Shown piece after piece: positions 10,904-17,359 of a DNA stretch of 17,359 nucleotides; within the stretch, counting starts at the first letter, position 1, and every line of letters starts with the position of its first letter. Source of the DNA: JADZGC01 sp964613485 (lineage in GTDB: Bacteria; Patescibacteriota; Saccharimonadia; CAILAD01; GCA-016700035); contig CAZTHB010000017.1 in assembly GCA_964613485.1 (NCBI GenBank), positions 1 through 17,359 of the forward strand. The letters run 5' to 3'. Below the pieces are notes generated by a model. The model saw only the letters and a program-made list of their open reading frames with translations. It was not told the origin of the DNA and ran no database searches. Position numbers and translations under genes: made by a program.

Positions 10904-11857
10904 TTAGTCAAACAAGCTAGCTTTCTTGCGAGAAGGGAGTGGCCGAATTTTCATGCCTTCGTATATCCCTTCTTCAAGTCGTCCTGTATCTGGAATGATT
11001 GCTTGCTCTCCTGTAACAATATCCTTAGCAAGTTGATGAATCTCTGCCCTAAGCTGATCTCCCAACTTATCACCACCTTCATATCTACTGCTTAGAAAGT
11101 GTTTATCTTTTGCGTCACCTACACCTCTGCCCGCAACGTCTGTGTCATGATACCAGATTGGCACTTCCTTCAAGGTGCGGCGTGACATGCGCCTGTCCTC
11201 TACAAAATCACCGTACATCCAGGCAACTGCTTCGAAGTGTGCGTCAGGAAATGCTTCCTCGAAGAGCTTCTGTGCAAGCTTTAAGGTAGAACCGCTTACA
11301 AAAATCTCATCTACAATGAGAATCCTTTTACCATCGAATAAAGTTGCCTCCGGATTCTGCGGATCAGCATACGTTTGACGCAGCTCTGCGACCTGTTCAT
11401 CGCTAAAGCTGAAATTTGCCATTTCATCGTCACTTGGGCGTGCACCAGTGCTTGCAAGCCCGATAACTGCATTTGCATCAACATTGGCATATTTCGTCTC
11501 AGGAGCCTGATGTCCTTTCATAAGCACTGGCCATAGCTCTCGAACAAACCAAGAAACCGGTCTCGCCGATTTATCTAGATACAGGACCGTATCTATGTCG
11601 CGTTCGACGATCTTTTCCATTAGTCGCTCAGTTCGAGCAATATAATCTGCTCGCAAGTCTTCATCGGTCTCAAATTTGGAGGGCAACATACCCTGCTCGT
11701 GCTCTACCCTCTCGGTGTAATTATCGATTGTTAGTACACGATATTCGATTCTATCTTCGGTTTCAGTATTCTCGGCGCGAATCTGCTTAAGCTCGTCGAC
11801 AGGCGTAGAACTAGCTTCTATTTCACCTTCTCGTTGAGATGGTAGTGGTTCTTTCAT
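10904..11857 (-). CDS. Phosphoribosyltransferase-domain protein, substrate unknown
   Basis: A protein of 317 aa. The type I PRTase PRPP-binding signature is clear: RILIVDEIFVSGSTLKLA at about 178-195, with the acidic pair D183-E184 and the S-G-S-T loop. Before it lies DIDTVLYLDKSARPVSWFVRELWP (about 88-110), which fits the first core strand with its flexible loop. Residues 1-60 are polar and charged. The C-terminus, from about 240 (GVGDAKDKHFLSSRYEGGDK), contains possible substrate-hood sequence. Purine, pyrimidine and ComF-type members are usually about 180-240 aa, so this is longer than a plain salvage enzyme. The ATG at 11857 lacks a Shine-Dalgarno and has TAGAAT 6 nt upstream (possible leaderless mRNA). 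GC content is lower than in the 405-aa gene downstream. Confidence 0.82.
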   Translation of the reverse strand: MKEPLPSQREGEIEASSTPVDELKQIRAENTETEDRIEYRVLTIDNYTERVEHEQGMLPSKFETDEDLRADYIARTERLMEKIVERDIDTVLYLDKSARPVSWFVRELWPVLMKGHQAPETKYANVDANAVIGLASTGARPSDDEMANFSFSDEQVAELRQTYADPQNPEATLFDGKRILIVDEIFVSGSTLKLAQKLFEEAFPDAHFEAVAWMYGDFVEDRRMSRRTLKEVPIWYHDTDVAGRGVGDAKDKHFLSSRYEGGDKLGDQLRAEIHQLAKDIVTGEQAIIPDTGRLEEGIYEGMKIRPLPSRKKASLFD

Positions 11858-11863
11858 GAGACC

Positions 11864-11892
11864 ATTCTATCAAAGATAGGCATATTGATATA
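11864..11892 (-). promoter_or_regulatory. Possible leaderless promoter of the PRTase gene
   Basis: On the minus strand TAGAAT (11864-11869) ends 6 nt before the ATG at 11857. The -35 at 17 bp (TATATC) is poor. The T-tract of the upstream terminator lies directly before it. Confidence 0.4.
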
Positions 11893-11920
11893 AAAAACGC
11901 CCCCATCCGTAGATGGGGGC
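11889..11920 (-). terminator. Intrinsic terminator of the 693-aa/78-aa operon
   Basis: On the minus strand GCCCCCATC-TACG-GATGGGGGC (perfect 9-bp stem, 11899-11920) is followed by GTTTTTTATAT. It lies 22 bases after the stop of the 78-aa gene. Confidence 0.93.
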
Positions 11921-11942
11921 TTGTGGCGACCGAGGTCGCAGA

Positions 11943-12179
11943 TCAGATGCCCGCCGGCCTCAGTGAGCCGGGAAGCGAGCCGCCACCACGAGCTGGCCTG
12001 GGGGCCGGCGTGGTGTTCTCGCCTCGTGGATCGACTCCGGGGTTGGCTCGTAGCCATCGATAGCCGGCTGACAGCTTGCCGTCACCGTGCTCGGCCATGA
12101 TGTCGGCGTCCGACATGCCTCTGTCGCGCAGATCGCGAATCAGCTTCGCCTGCTCGACACTCTGGTCTTTCTTACCCAA
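11943..12179 (-). CDS. 78-aa protein with a possible helix-turn-helix and Pro/Arg/Gly-rich tail
   Basis: Starts at TTG 12179, inside the last codons of the 693-aa gene (8-bp overlap), with AGGAGAGG just upstream. The protein begins (M)GKKDQSVEQAKLIRDLRDRG. The segment AKLIRDLRDRGMSDADIMAEH, followed by SAGYRWLRANP (about 10-46), has the pattern of resolvase/Hin-type HTH motifs (L-x-x-x-G-x-S-x-x-x-I-A ... Y-R-W-L), although the turn HGDGKL is unusual. The C-terminal half is low-complexity (TTPAPRPARGGGSLPGS). A small DNA-binding regulator is a reasonable guess, not shown. The overlap suggests translational coupling to the upstream gene. A frame open further up to 12290 is the shadow of that gene. 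Confidence 0.68.
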   Translation of the reverse strand: MGKKDQSVEQAKLIRDLRDRGMSDADIMAEHGDGKLSAGYRWLRANPGVDPRGENTTPAPRPARGGGSLPGSLRPAGI

Positions 12180-14253
12180 GGTACCTCTCCTTTTCTCTGT
12201 GTATAGATTCTTGCAGCAGATACTTCTTATGCTCATGCTCGAGCCGAGCGAGCAAACGTCGCACTTGTCTATGCTGCATACTCGGGGCAATCGCCAGCAT
12301 AGCGCGCGTCGTCTCTCTCATGAGAGCGAGATCAGTCGCGCTCAGCCAATGAACACCCGACGATTCTAGCACTTCTGCCCAGTCCTGTCGATCAGTGAGC
12401 AACAGATAGCCGAGGCCTGGCTTCGGCCGAGGAGGCTCGGCTGTATCCTGTTCGCTCTCTCGAATCAAACGCACAAAAAAGCCTTCTTCTTCTGAGATAA
12501 TCTGTGCGTATCGGTGATGCCAGCTTGTAACTGCTTCGTACCACACAAACTGACTCGAGGTAAATCTGAGCAAGTCAGTCGGCTTCAAGATCGTCTGCGT
12601 CAGCTCGTCCCAAGCCATCAGATGAACGAGAGCACCAAGCCCCACCTGCATAGTGGGCACTCCGTACTCGACACTCACGAATGGGCTTCGGCGGCGATTC
12701 GCATCTTCATGTGTCCGCTCTAGCTGCCTTCTGCCCAGATCGAGTACTTTGAGCACACCCGAAGTGATGAGCGTTTGACAGATACGGCGTGCGGCGTGCA
12801 CATCCTTAGCCGAAAGCTGAACTACCTTCTCTACATAGTCGCTAAACGACTCCGAGTCTGGAGTAATGCCGTCTTTAAGTGCGAAGCGCAAGAACATGAG
12901 CTGTAGCATGCGCTCGGCCTTAAGGAATCCATCCCCACGGCGTCGAATCCATCCTGGCGTGCGGCGTCCAAAGTCTATACCGCTAGTTACTCCTTCAAAT
13001 GCGCCTTCGGAAAGTCTTTGATTGTGCAGTCCATAAGTCATCAAAACCAAGGCTGCACCAATATCAAGATGATCTCTCCAAGCTTCCCTCCAAACTGGAA
13101 CCAAACGACGTGCAGCTCGAAGCTCGAGCGTCAGATCGTGATTGAGTCGATCCCAAATGATCTGAAATCTCGAATCTTGTCCCAAGATTGTTAGCCCCGG
13201 GTGAACCCATCCAAGCTCATCCAGTACTCTAGATGCTGTATCGGGAGTCACCGAAGTAAAGCCATCTGTATCCGATTCTTCACAACTATCAGCGTTGATC
13301 GGGTAGCACTTGTAGAGCCACGGATCGAGAACCCACCACTGACCGGGCGCGATCTCCGCGACAACAAATCCATGGCCCTCAGAAAGCGGTCCAGAGTACG
13401 TGTCGGAGCCAGATATCTCGGCAGATTGTAGGTCCTGGTCGATACGATGCAGCTCATCTGTACTCAGCGGAATACCATGCTCATCGCAATACGCCTTCGC
13501 ACGCTTCAAGAGGGCCGAATGTTCAAACCAATGACGTGAGGAGTCATCTTCGATCAGTCGGCAATGCATGAATTTAACCTGCGCCAGTTCACACCAAGCC
13601 GACATGAGAATTGATGCCCCGAGGCAATTGGGTCTAATCGGCGAATCAGGAAAACGTCCAAACACATGCGGCAGAACAGCCCACGGGCTGTAGTCATACG
13701 ACACGTGCTGACCGTCATCTTCGCCACGTTCTTCACGCATTTGACTGGCTACTTCGGGATGTCGATTGTTCCAGACATCGACACGCATCGCTTCGACTAC
13801 CATATCGATAATCCGTATGCGTTCCTCAATCGACTCTGCGGCACGGAAGTCGTAAGCCATGTTTTTCACATCGATCGGCAAAGACTCGACCGCAGCCCTG
13901 ATGAGTGATGCGCCGAAATGCGCAATCGCAGCATGACAATTACTGATGACGTTGTCGGATTCGTTCGACACCAAGCGAGGCCGTCGAAATTTTCGCAACT
14001 GCTTCAGTGCTTCCTTGCGCGGTAGAGTACTGACCAATCGCGCCGTCTCGTAAACACCAGCTTGCAATGCGCCAGTCTCGTTAGCGTACGGCTGCTGCAT
14101 CGCGGAGAAAACGCAATCACCAAACTCCATAAACCAAGCGTCATTTCTCTCTGTCTGGCTTTTTGGGAAATTCCCTCGCGCATACACTGCTTCTAGTAGG
14201 CGCTTGAGCAGAGCTTGGTACTCTGACACGCTAAGCTGTGATGTAGGAGTCAA
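12172..14253 (-). CDS. 693-aa protein with transglutaminase/papain-like Cys-His-Asp pattern
   Basis: Starts at TTG 14251-14253 with AAAGGA 6 nt upstream. The protein is soluble and has no signal peptide. Residues about 205-312 carry a pattern typical of transglutaminase-like cysteine enzymes: C210 at the start of a helix (RPNCLGASILMSAWCELA), H294 at the start of a strand (EGHGFVVAEI) and D310 in the next strand (WWVLDPW). The order and spacing of the C-H-D triad fit that fold. Members can be proteases, amidases or cross-linking enzymes; which one cannot be told. The flanks (1-200 and 320-693) are mostly helical and show no family I know. It is the first gene of a two-gene operon with the 78-aa protein and is divergent from the 232-aa gene. 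Confidence 0.8.
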   Translation of the reverse strand: MTPTSQLSVSEYQALLKRLLEAVYARGNFPKSQTERNDAWFMEFGDCVFSAMQQPYANETGALQAGVYETARLVSTLPRKEALKQLRKFRRPRLVSNESDNVISNCHAAIAHFGASLIRAAVESLPIDVKNMAYDFRAAESIEERIRIIDMVVEAMRVDVWNNRHPEVASQMREERGEDDGQHVSYDYSPWAVLPHVFGRFPDSPIRPNCLGASILMSAWCELAQVKFMHCRLIEDDSSRHWFEHSALLKRAKAYCDEHGIPLSTDELHRIDQDLQSAEISGSDTYSGPLSEGHGFVVAEIAPGQWWVLDPWLYKCYPINADSCEESDTDGFTSVTPDTASRVLDELGWVHPGLTILGQDSRFQIIWDRLNHDLTLELRAARRLVPVWREAWRDHLDIGAALVLMTYGLHNQRLSEGAFEGVTSGIDFGRRTPGWIRRRGDGFLKAERMLQLMFLRFALKDGITPDSESFSDYVEKVVQLSAKDVHAARRICQTLITSGVLKVLDLGRRQLERTHEDANRRRSPFVSVEYGVPTMQVGLGALVHLMAWDELTQTILKPTDLLRFTSSQFVWYEAVTSWHHRYAQIISEEEGFFVRLIRESEQDTAEPPRPKPGLGYLLLTDRQDWAEVLESSGVHWLSATDLALMRETTRAMLAIAPSMQHRQVRRLLARLEHEHKKYLLQESIHREKERYLG

Positions 14254-14273
14254 TGTTGTCCTTTCAGACAGAA

Positions 14274-14303
14274 TTTATAGGTACGATCTCATATATCGCG
14301 CAA
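14274..14303 (-). promoter_or_regulatory. Putative promoter of the 693-aa/78-aa operon
   Basis: On the minus strand TTGCGC (14298-14303), 18 bp, TATAAA (14274-14279); the leader would be about 15 nt. A perfect 10-bp palindrome, ATTCTAGAAT (14321-14330), lies between this and the divergent promoter and could serve both. Confidence 0.5.
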
Positions 14304-14371
14304 TGCGTGATAGTCGCTAGATTCTAGAATGTTATAGGTAATCTTTCAAGCATAAGCGTCATTTACGAATA

Positions 14372-14400
14372 TTTACAAACCAACATAGTAAATGTAGAAT
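14372..14400 (+). promoter_or_regulatory. Putative promoter of the 232-aa gene
   Basis: TTTACA (14372-14377), 17 bp, TAGAAT (14395-14400), about 25 nt before the AGGAGA ribosome site. It diverges from the promoter of the 693-aa gene. Confidence 0.6.
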
Positions 14401-14432
14401 GCTCAAATATTCGCACCTATTAGGAGACAGAC

Positions 14433-15131
14433 ATGGACGTAATGCAGGCAGATCTTGATCTTGCCCTCGAATCACTGCGGAATCGACAATCTCACGACTA
14501 TGACTTCTGGAGTCAAAAAGCTGCAGCCAGAGGTGAGGTGCCGATCAGGCAATGGATCAACCACTACATGCTGGGTATCTGCCTGATCAGTCAATACCTT
14601 GACTACGAAAAAGCTCTCGAGGCTTTCGAACACGCCCGCAGCACGACCCATAATGCAGATGCGGCCATGCACATCATGCGCGAGAAGGCCCGCGTCCTGA
14701 TGATACGGCCCGGTAAGCATACTGAGGAAGCCCTGCTTCACATCGACCGAGCGATCGCCCTCGTGCCTAGCGGGGATTTCTCAATGCTCGGGTATTGCTA
14801 CGGCATGAGAGCAGCGATCGTCGCAAAGAGTACACATGCCTCTCAACGCAAGGGAGCTCATCATGTAGGTCATTTCATTGGCGAATACGGTCGGGCTGTA
14901 AGCCTGACTCGAGCTGGCGAGAACCGCGCGCTTGAGCTGGAAGTCCTACTTTCTTTCATCAAACAACTCGTACTTGCGGAACAGTTCGAGCTGGCATATG
15001 CACACATTCCACGTGCATTCGATCTGATGCTACTGGTCGGTACCGATGATGAGCAGAAGGAGTTCATGGAACTTTCCATCAAGGCAAGCCGCGGACAGCG
15101 ACTCCTGGCAACAACTCCATCTCGTAATTAG
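14433..15131 (+). CDS. 232-aa helical-repeat (TPR-like) protein, unknown function
   Basis: Starts ATG 14433 with AGGAGA 5 nt upstream. The protein begins MDVMQADLDLALESLRNRQ and appears all-helical. Successive helix pairs resemble tetratricopeptide repeats: YLDYEKALEAFEHARSTTHN (about 57-76), DAAMHIMREKARVLMIRP, then HTEEALLHIDRAIALVPSGD, and ELEVLLSFIKQLVLAEQFELAYAHIPRAF near 165-195. Matches to the TPR consensus are partial, so this is a structural guess. No signal peptide or membrane segment is seen. Such proteins act as protein-binding scaffolds. It is monocistronic with its own terminator and is divergent from the transglutaminase-like gene, possibly sharing control with it. Confidence 0.78.
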   Translation: MDVMQADLDLALESLRNRQSHDYDFWSQKAAARGEVPIRQWINHYMLGICLISQYLDYEKALEAFEHARSTTHNADAAMHIMREKARVLMIRPGKHTEEALLHIDRAIALVPSGDFSMLGYCYGMRAAIVAKSTHASQRKGAHHVGHFIGEYGRAVSLTRAGENRALELEVLLSFIKQLVLAEQFELAYAHIPRAFDLMLLVGTDDEQKEFMELSIKASRGQRLLATTPSRN

Positions 15132-15137
15132 ACAACA

Positions 15138-15169
15138 AAGGACCCTCATCCGAGGGTCCTTCTTCTTTT
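15138..15169 (+). terminator. Intrinsic terminator of the 232-aa gene, possibly bidirectional
   Basis: AAGGACCCTC-ATCC-GAGGGTCCTT (perfect 10-bp stem, 15138-15161) is followed by CTTCTTTTA. It lies between the convergent ends of this gene and groEL, and may also stop transcription from groEL (minus-side tail TGTTGTC, weaker). Confidence 0.9.
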
Positions 15170-15189
15170 ATATACTTTTCTAACCAAAC

Positions 15190-16824
15190 TTACATCATGC
15201 CGCCCATGTCGGGCATACCACCGCCACCTGGCATTCCACCAGCGGCATCCTTCTCTGGAATTTCTACAACTGCAGCTTCGGTTGTAAGAAGCATTGCGAC
15301 GGCAGAAGTAGCATTCACAAGCGCGCTCTTCGTAACCTTCACGGGGTCAATGATACCGCGCTCGAGCATGTCGGTCTGCTCGTTTTTCGCGAAGTCCCAG
15401 CCAGTGTTGTCGGCCTTCGAAACCGCGTCGAGAATTACTGCGATGTCAGAGATTCCAGCATTTGCAGCAATCTGTCGTAGTGGAGCCTCGAGTGCCTTCG
15501 CAACCAAGCGCACACCGATTTGCTCATCGCCATCGAGCTTCACACTTTCGAGTGAGCGAGCAATCTTCGCAAGTGCTGCACCACCACCAGGTACGATGCC
15601 TTCAGCGACTGCTGCCTTAGTTGAGTTGATGGCGTCTTCGATACGCAGCTTCTTTTCCTTCAGCTCGACTTCAGTTGCAGCACCCACCTTAATGACAGCA
15701 ACTCCGCTCTCGAGCTTGGCGATGCGCTCCTGGAGCTTCTCGAGCTCATATTCACTGGTGGTCTCCTGAGCTTGCGCCTTGATCTGCGTCACACGATCTC
15801 GCAATGCCTGCTCGTTGCCCTTGCCTTCGACAATCGTGGTGTTATCCTTGTTCGCAATCACCTTACGAGCTTCGCCGAGCATCTCGAGGGTAGCCTCTTC
15901 GAGCTTAAGACCGAGATCGTCGGTAATAACCTGACCACCGGTCAAAATAGCAATGTCTTCGAGCATAGCCTTACGACGATCGCCAAAGGCTGGAGCCTTG
16001 ATGGCAAGCGCGTTAAAAGTGCCGCGCAGCTTATTGAGGATGAGGGTCGTCAGTGCCTCACCTTCCACATCCTCAGCGATGATCACAATCTCTTTCTTGC
16101 CTTCCTGAGCGAGCTGCTCGAGAAGTGGAAGAATCTCCTGGATTGAGCTGATCTTCTTGTCGGTGAGCAAGATAGGGGCATTCTCGAAAACTGCCTCGAG
16201 GCGAGTCGTGTCAGTCACCATGTATGGCGATACATAACCCTTATCAAACTGCATGCCTTCGACGACTTCCTTCTCGAGGCCCATAGTCTGGCTTTCTTCA
16301 ACAGTCACGATGCCATCCTCGCCGATCGTCTCCATGACTTCAGCGATGAGCTTCCCGACTTCTGGATCATCAGCCGAGATAGCTGCCACGTTTGCGATCT
16401 CTTCCTTCGCCTTCACCGGCTTAGCCATCTTGTCGAGCTCAGCTACGACGTGATGGGCTGCCTTCTCGATGCCACGACGGAGTGCCATTGGGTTAGCCCC
16501 AGCAGCGACGTTCTTCACGCCCTCTTCCATGACGGCCTGTGCTAATACAGTTGCCGTGGTTGTACCGTCACCAGCCATGTCGTTGGTCTTGCTGGCAACT
16601 TCGCGGACTACCTGCGCACCCATGTTTTCGAATGCGTCTTCGAGCTCAATCTCCTTGGCGATCGTCACGCCGTCGTTGGTCACCATTGGACCGCCATACT
16701 TCTTCTCGAGCACTACGTTGCGACCCTTTGGGCCGAGCGTTACTTTGACGGTGTTGGCGAGTTTATCGACGCCGTCTTTAAGTTTCTTACGAGCGTCTTC
16801 TGAGTGCAGAATTTCTTTTGCCAT
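15190..16824 (-). CDS. groEL: Chaperonin GroEL (60 kDa subunit)
   Basis: A protein of 544 aa, the full family length. It forms the double heptameric ring that folds proteins with GroES and ATP in the cytosol. Recognisable features are the N-terminus MAKEILHSEDARKKL, the nucleotide loop VTLGPKGRNVVLEKKYG, the catalytic segment MAGDGTTTATVLAQA (about 86-100, with the key Asp of GDGTT), VPGGGAALAKIA near 410 and the Gly/Met C-terminal tail GGMPGGGGMPDMGGMM. Its ATG overlaps the TAA of groES by one base (TAATG), with AAAGGGGA as ribosome site. It is transcribed from the CIRCE-controlled promoter upstream of groES. Confidence 0.99.
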   Translation of the reverse strand: MAKEILHSEDARKKLKDGVDKLANTVKVTLGPKGRNVVLEKKYGGPMVTNDGVTIAKEIELEDAFENMGAQVVREVASKTNDMAGDGTTTATVLAQAVMEEGVKNVAAGANPMALRRGIEKAAHHVVAELDKMAKPVKAKEEIANVAAISADDPEVGKLIAEVMETIGEDGIVTVEESQTMGLEKEVVEGMQFDKGYVSPYMVTDTTRLEAVFENAPILLTDKKISSIQEILPLLEQLAQEGKKEIVIIAEDVEGEALTTLILNKLRGTFNALAIKAPAFGDRRKAMLEDIAILTGGQVITDDLGLKLEEATLEMLGEARKVIANKDNTTIVEGKGNEQALRDRVTQIKAQAQETTSEYELEKLQERIAKLESGVAVIKVGAATEVELKEKKLRIEDAINSTKAAVAEGIVPGGGAALAKIARSLESVKLDGDEQIGVRLVAKALEAPLRQIAANAGISDIAVILDAVSKADNTGWDFAKNEQTDMLERGIIDPVKVTKSALVNATSAVAMLLTTEAAVVEIPEKDAAGGMPGGGGMPDMGGMM

Positions 16825-17093
16825 TATTTATCCCCTTTCACAATTGCAAGAAGGTCTTCTTCTTTGCCGATCAGATATTCTTGTGACCCAACTTTTATTT
16901 CATCCGGACCATAGCTTTTGTAGATCACTTGGTCACCAACTTTGACTTCTTTGACATCCTTACCTACGGCAATGACTTTAGCCATCTTTGGCTTCTCTTG
17001 TGCACTGCCTGGCAGTACGATGCCTGAAGCAGTAGTCTCTTCTGCTTCGAGCTGTTCCATCACGATACGATCTGCTAGTGGTTGCAGGTTCAT
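16824..17093 (-). CDS. groES: Co-chaperonin GroES (10 kDa subunit)
   Basis: A protein of 89 aa, slightly shorter than the usual 94-97. It forms the heptameric lid of GroEL. Visible features are MNLQPLADRIVMEQLEAEE (the conserved PLxDRV region), the mobile loop ETTASGIVLPGSAQEKP (about 19-35) with the hydrophobic IVL that docks into GroEL, and the family end EYLIGKEEDLLAIV. The ATG at 17093 has GTAGGAGGTG about 5 nt upstream. It is first in the groES-groEL operon. Confidence 0.98.
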   Translation of the reverse strand: MNLQPLADRIVMEQLEAEETTASGIVLPGSAQEKPKMAKVIAVGKDVKEVKVGDQVIYKSYGPDEIKVGSQEYLIGKEEDLLAIVKGDK

Positions 17094-17160
17094 ACCACCT
17101 CCTACTTCTTATTAGTTGATTTCTCGGATTGAATTTACTAGTGCTTCTTACTCGGAAGCA

Positions 17161-17187
17161 TTAGCACTCTCAATGTTCGAGTGCTAA
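17161..17187. promoter_or_regulatory. CIRCE operator (HrcA binding site)
   Basis: TTAGCACTC-N9-GAGTGCTAA matches the CIRCE consensus perfectly. It overlaps the predicted transcription start of groES-groEL, so bound HrcA would repress, with release on heat shock or chaperonin shortage. A further hairpin (GCTTC/GAAGC, about 17143-17159) follows in the leader. Confidence 0.98.
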
Positions 17188-17192
17188 ATATC

Positions 17193-17221
17193 AGTATAAG
17201 TACATCTGTTGGGGGCGTCAA
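17193..17221 (-). promoter_or_regulatory. Sigma-70 promoter of groES-groEL
   Basis: On the minus strand TTGACG (17216-17221), 17 bp, TATACT (17193-17198), close to consensus and directly upstream of CIRCE. Confidence 0.92.
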
Positions 17222-17239
17222 GCGTCCGATATCGCCAGG

Positions 17240-17279
17240 AAAGAATAAAGAAGCTACCCATATGCGAAACATGGGTAGC
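17240..17279 (-). terminator. Intrinsic terminator of the gene at the window edge
   Basis: On the minus strand GCTACCCAT and ATGGGTAGC form a perfect 9-bp stem (17253-17279) with a 9-nt loop, followed by TTCTTTATTCTTT. It lies 8 bases after the stop of the truncated gene and insulates the groES promoter. Confidence 0.85.
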
Positions 17280-17287
17280 AAATTGAT

Positions 17288-17359
17288 CTAAGTAGACTGC
17301 AGTCTCAGGAGGCCCTTTCTACGCCCCTCCTGAATAGCAAGCTTCCACGCATCGAACAT
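17288..17359 (-). CDS. C-terminal end of a gene cut by the window edge, unknown
   Basis: The last 23 codons read MFDAWKLAIQEGRRKGLLRLQST and then TAG at 17288-17290, followed by a good terminator. The Met is at the very edge and may be internal. Too short to identify; the basic RRKG stretch is all that stands out. Confidence 0.5.
   Translation of the reverse strand: MFDAWKLAIQEGRRKGLLRLQST

Noticed and set aside
6051..11885. Shared 13-mer AGATAGGCATATT upstream of the NYN and PRTase genes
   Set aside because: About two such 13-mer matches are expected by chance in a window of this length, and its position relative to the two promoters differs.
17161..17187. Treating the inverted repeat before groES as a new element
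   Set aside because: It is a textbook CIRCE sequence; annotated as such.

Overview
The window looks like chromosomal DNA of a small-genome bacterium, most likely a Candidatus Saccharibacteria (TM7) or related Patescibacteria lineage. No rRNA is present, so this rests on gene style: a bifunctional sugar-phosphate isomerase of the short SIS type, MscL, groES-groEL behind a perfect CIRCE element, many small orphan proteins, and several genes whose -10 box lies 6-7 nt before the ATG (leaderless mRNAs). TGA, TAG and TAA all serve as stops, so the code appears standard. Almost everything is on the minus strand; only the genes at 7344-7757 and 14433-15131 are on plus.

Layout. 1-2655: a truncated M3 oligopeptidase (pepF), tRNA-Ser(CGA) and tRNA-Arg(CCG), a 59-aa membrane peptide and a SAM methyltransferase. 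2688-4010: an RNA locus. Read on the minus strand it has a promoter, tRNA-Arg(GCG), 585 nt without a credible gene but rich in hairpins (including a compact cloverleaf), four tRNAs without encoded CCA (two with abnormal anticodon loops) and a terminator. 4014-7194: a membrane protein with a disordered N-terminus, mscL, tRNA-Ser(GGA), a NYN-domain protein behind a palindrome-bearing promoter, and PGI/PMI. 7222-10903: a set of GC-rich orphan genes, mostly with their own promoters, unusual leaders and terminators. 10904-14253: a phosphoribosyltransferase-domain protein, a 78-aa possible HTH protein and a 693-aa protein with a transglutaminase-like Cys-His-Asp pattern, the last two overlapping. 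14433-15131: a helical-repeat-like protein. 15190-17221: groES-groEL with promoter and CIRCE. The window ends in the C-terminus of another minus-strand gene.

How it fits together. The housekeeping genes are ordinary. The accessory part is unusual for its non-coding DNA and RNA: (i) the tRNA plus large structured region at 2.7-4.0 kb, which resembles the genomic setting of GOLLD/ROOL-type large RNAs; (ii) an array of CAGAT repeats phased at 11 bp and closed by a 16-bp inverted repeat, upstream of a 405-aa orphan gene; (iii) a near-palindromic 15-bp sequence upstream of two GC-rich transcription units; (iv) a tandem GCACCTACAA leader shared by two unrelated orphan genes; and (v) a compact three-way-junction element after the 405-aa gene. 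I could not identify the functions of the GC-rich orphan proteins. Whether they form one system is inference from the shared regulatory sequences.
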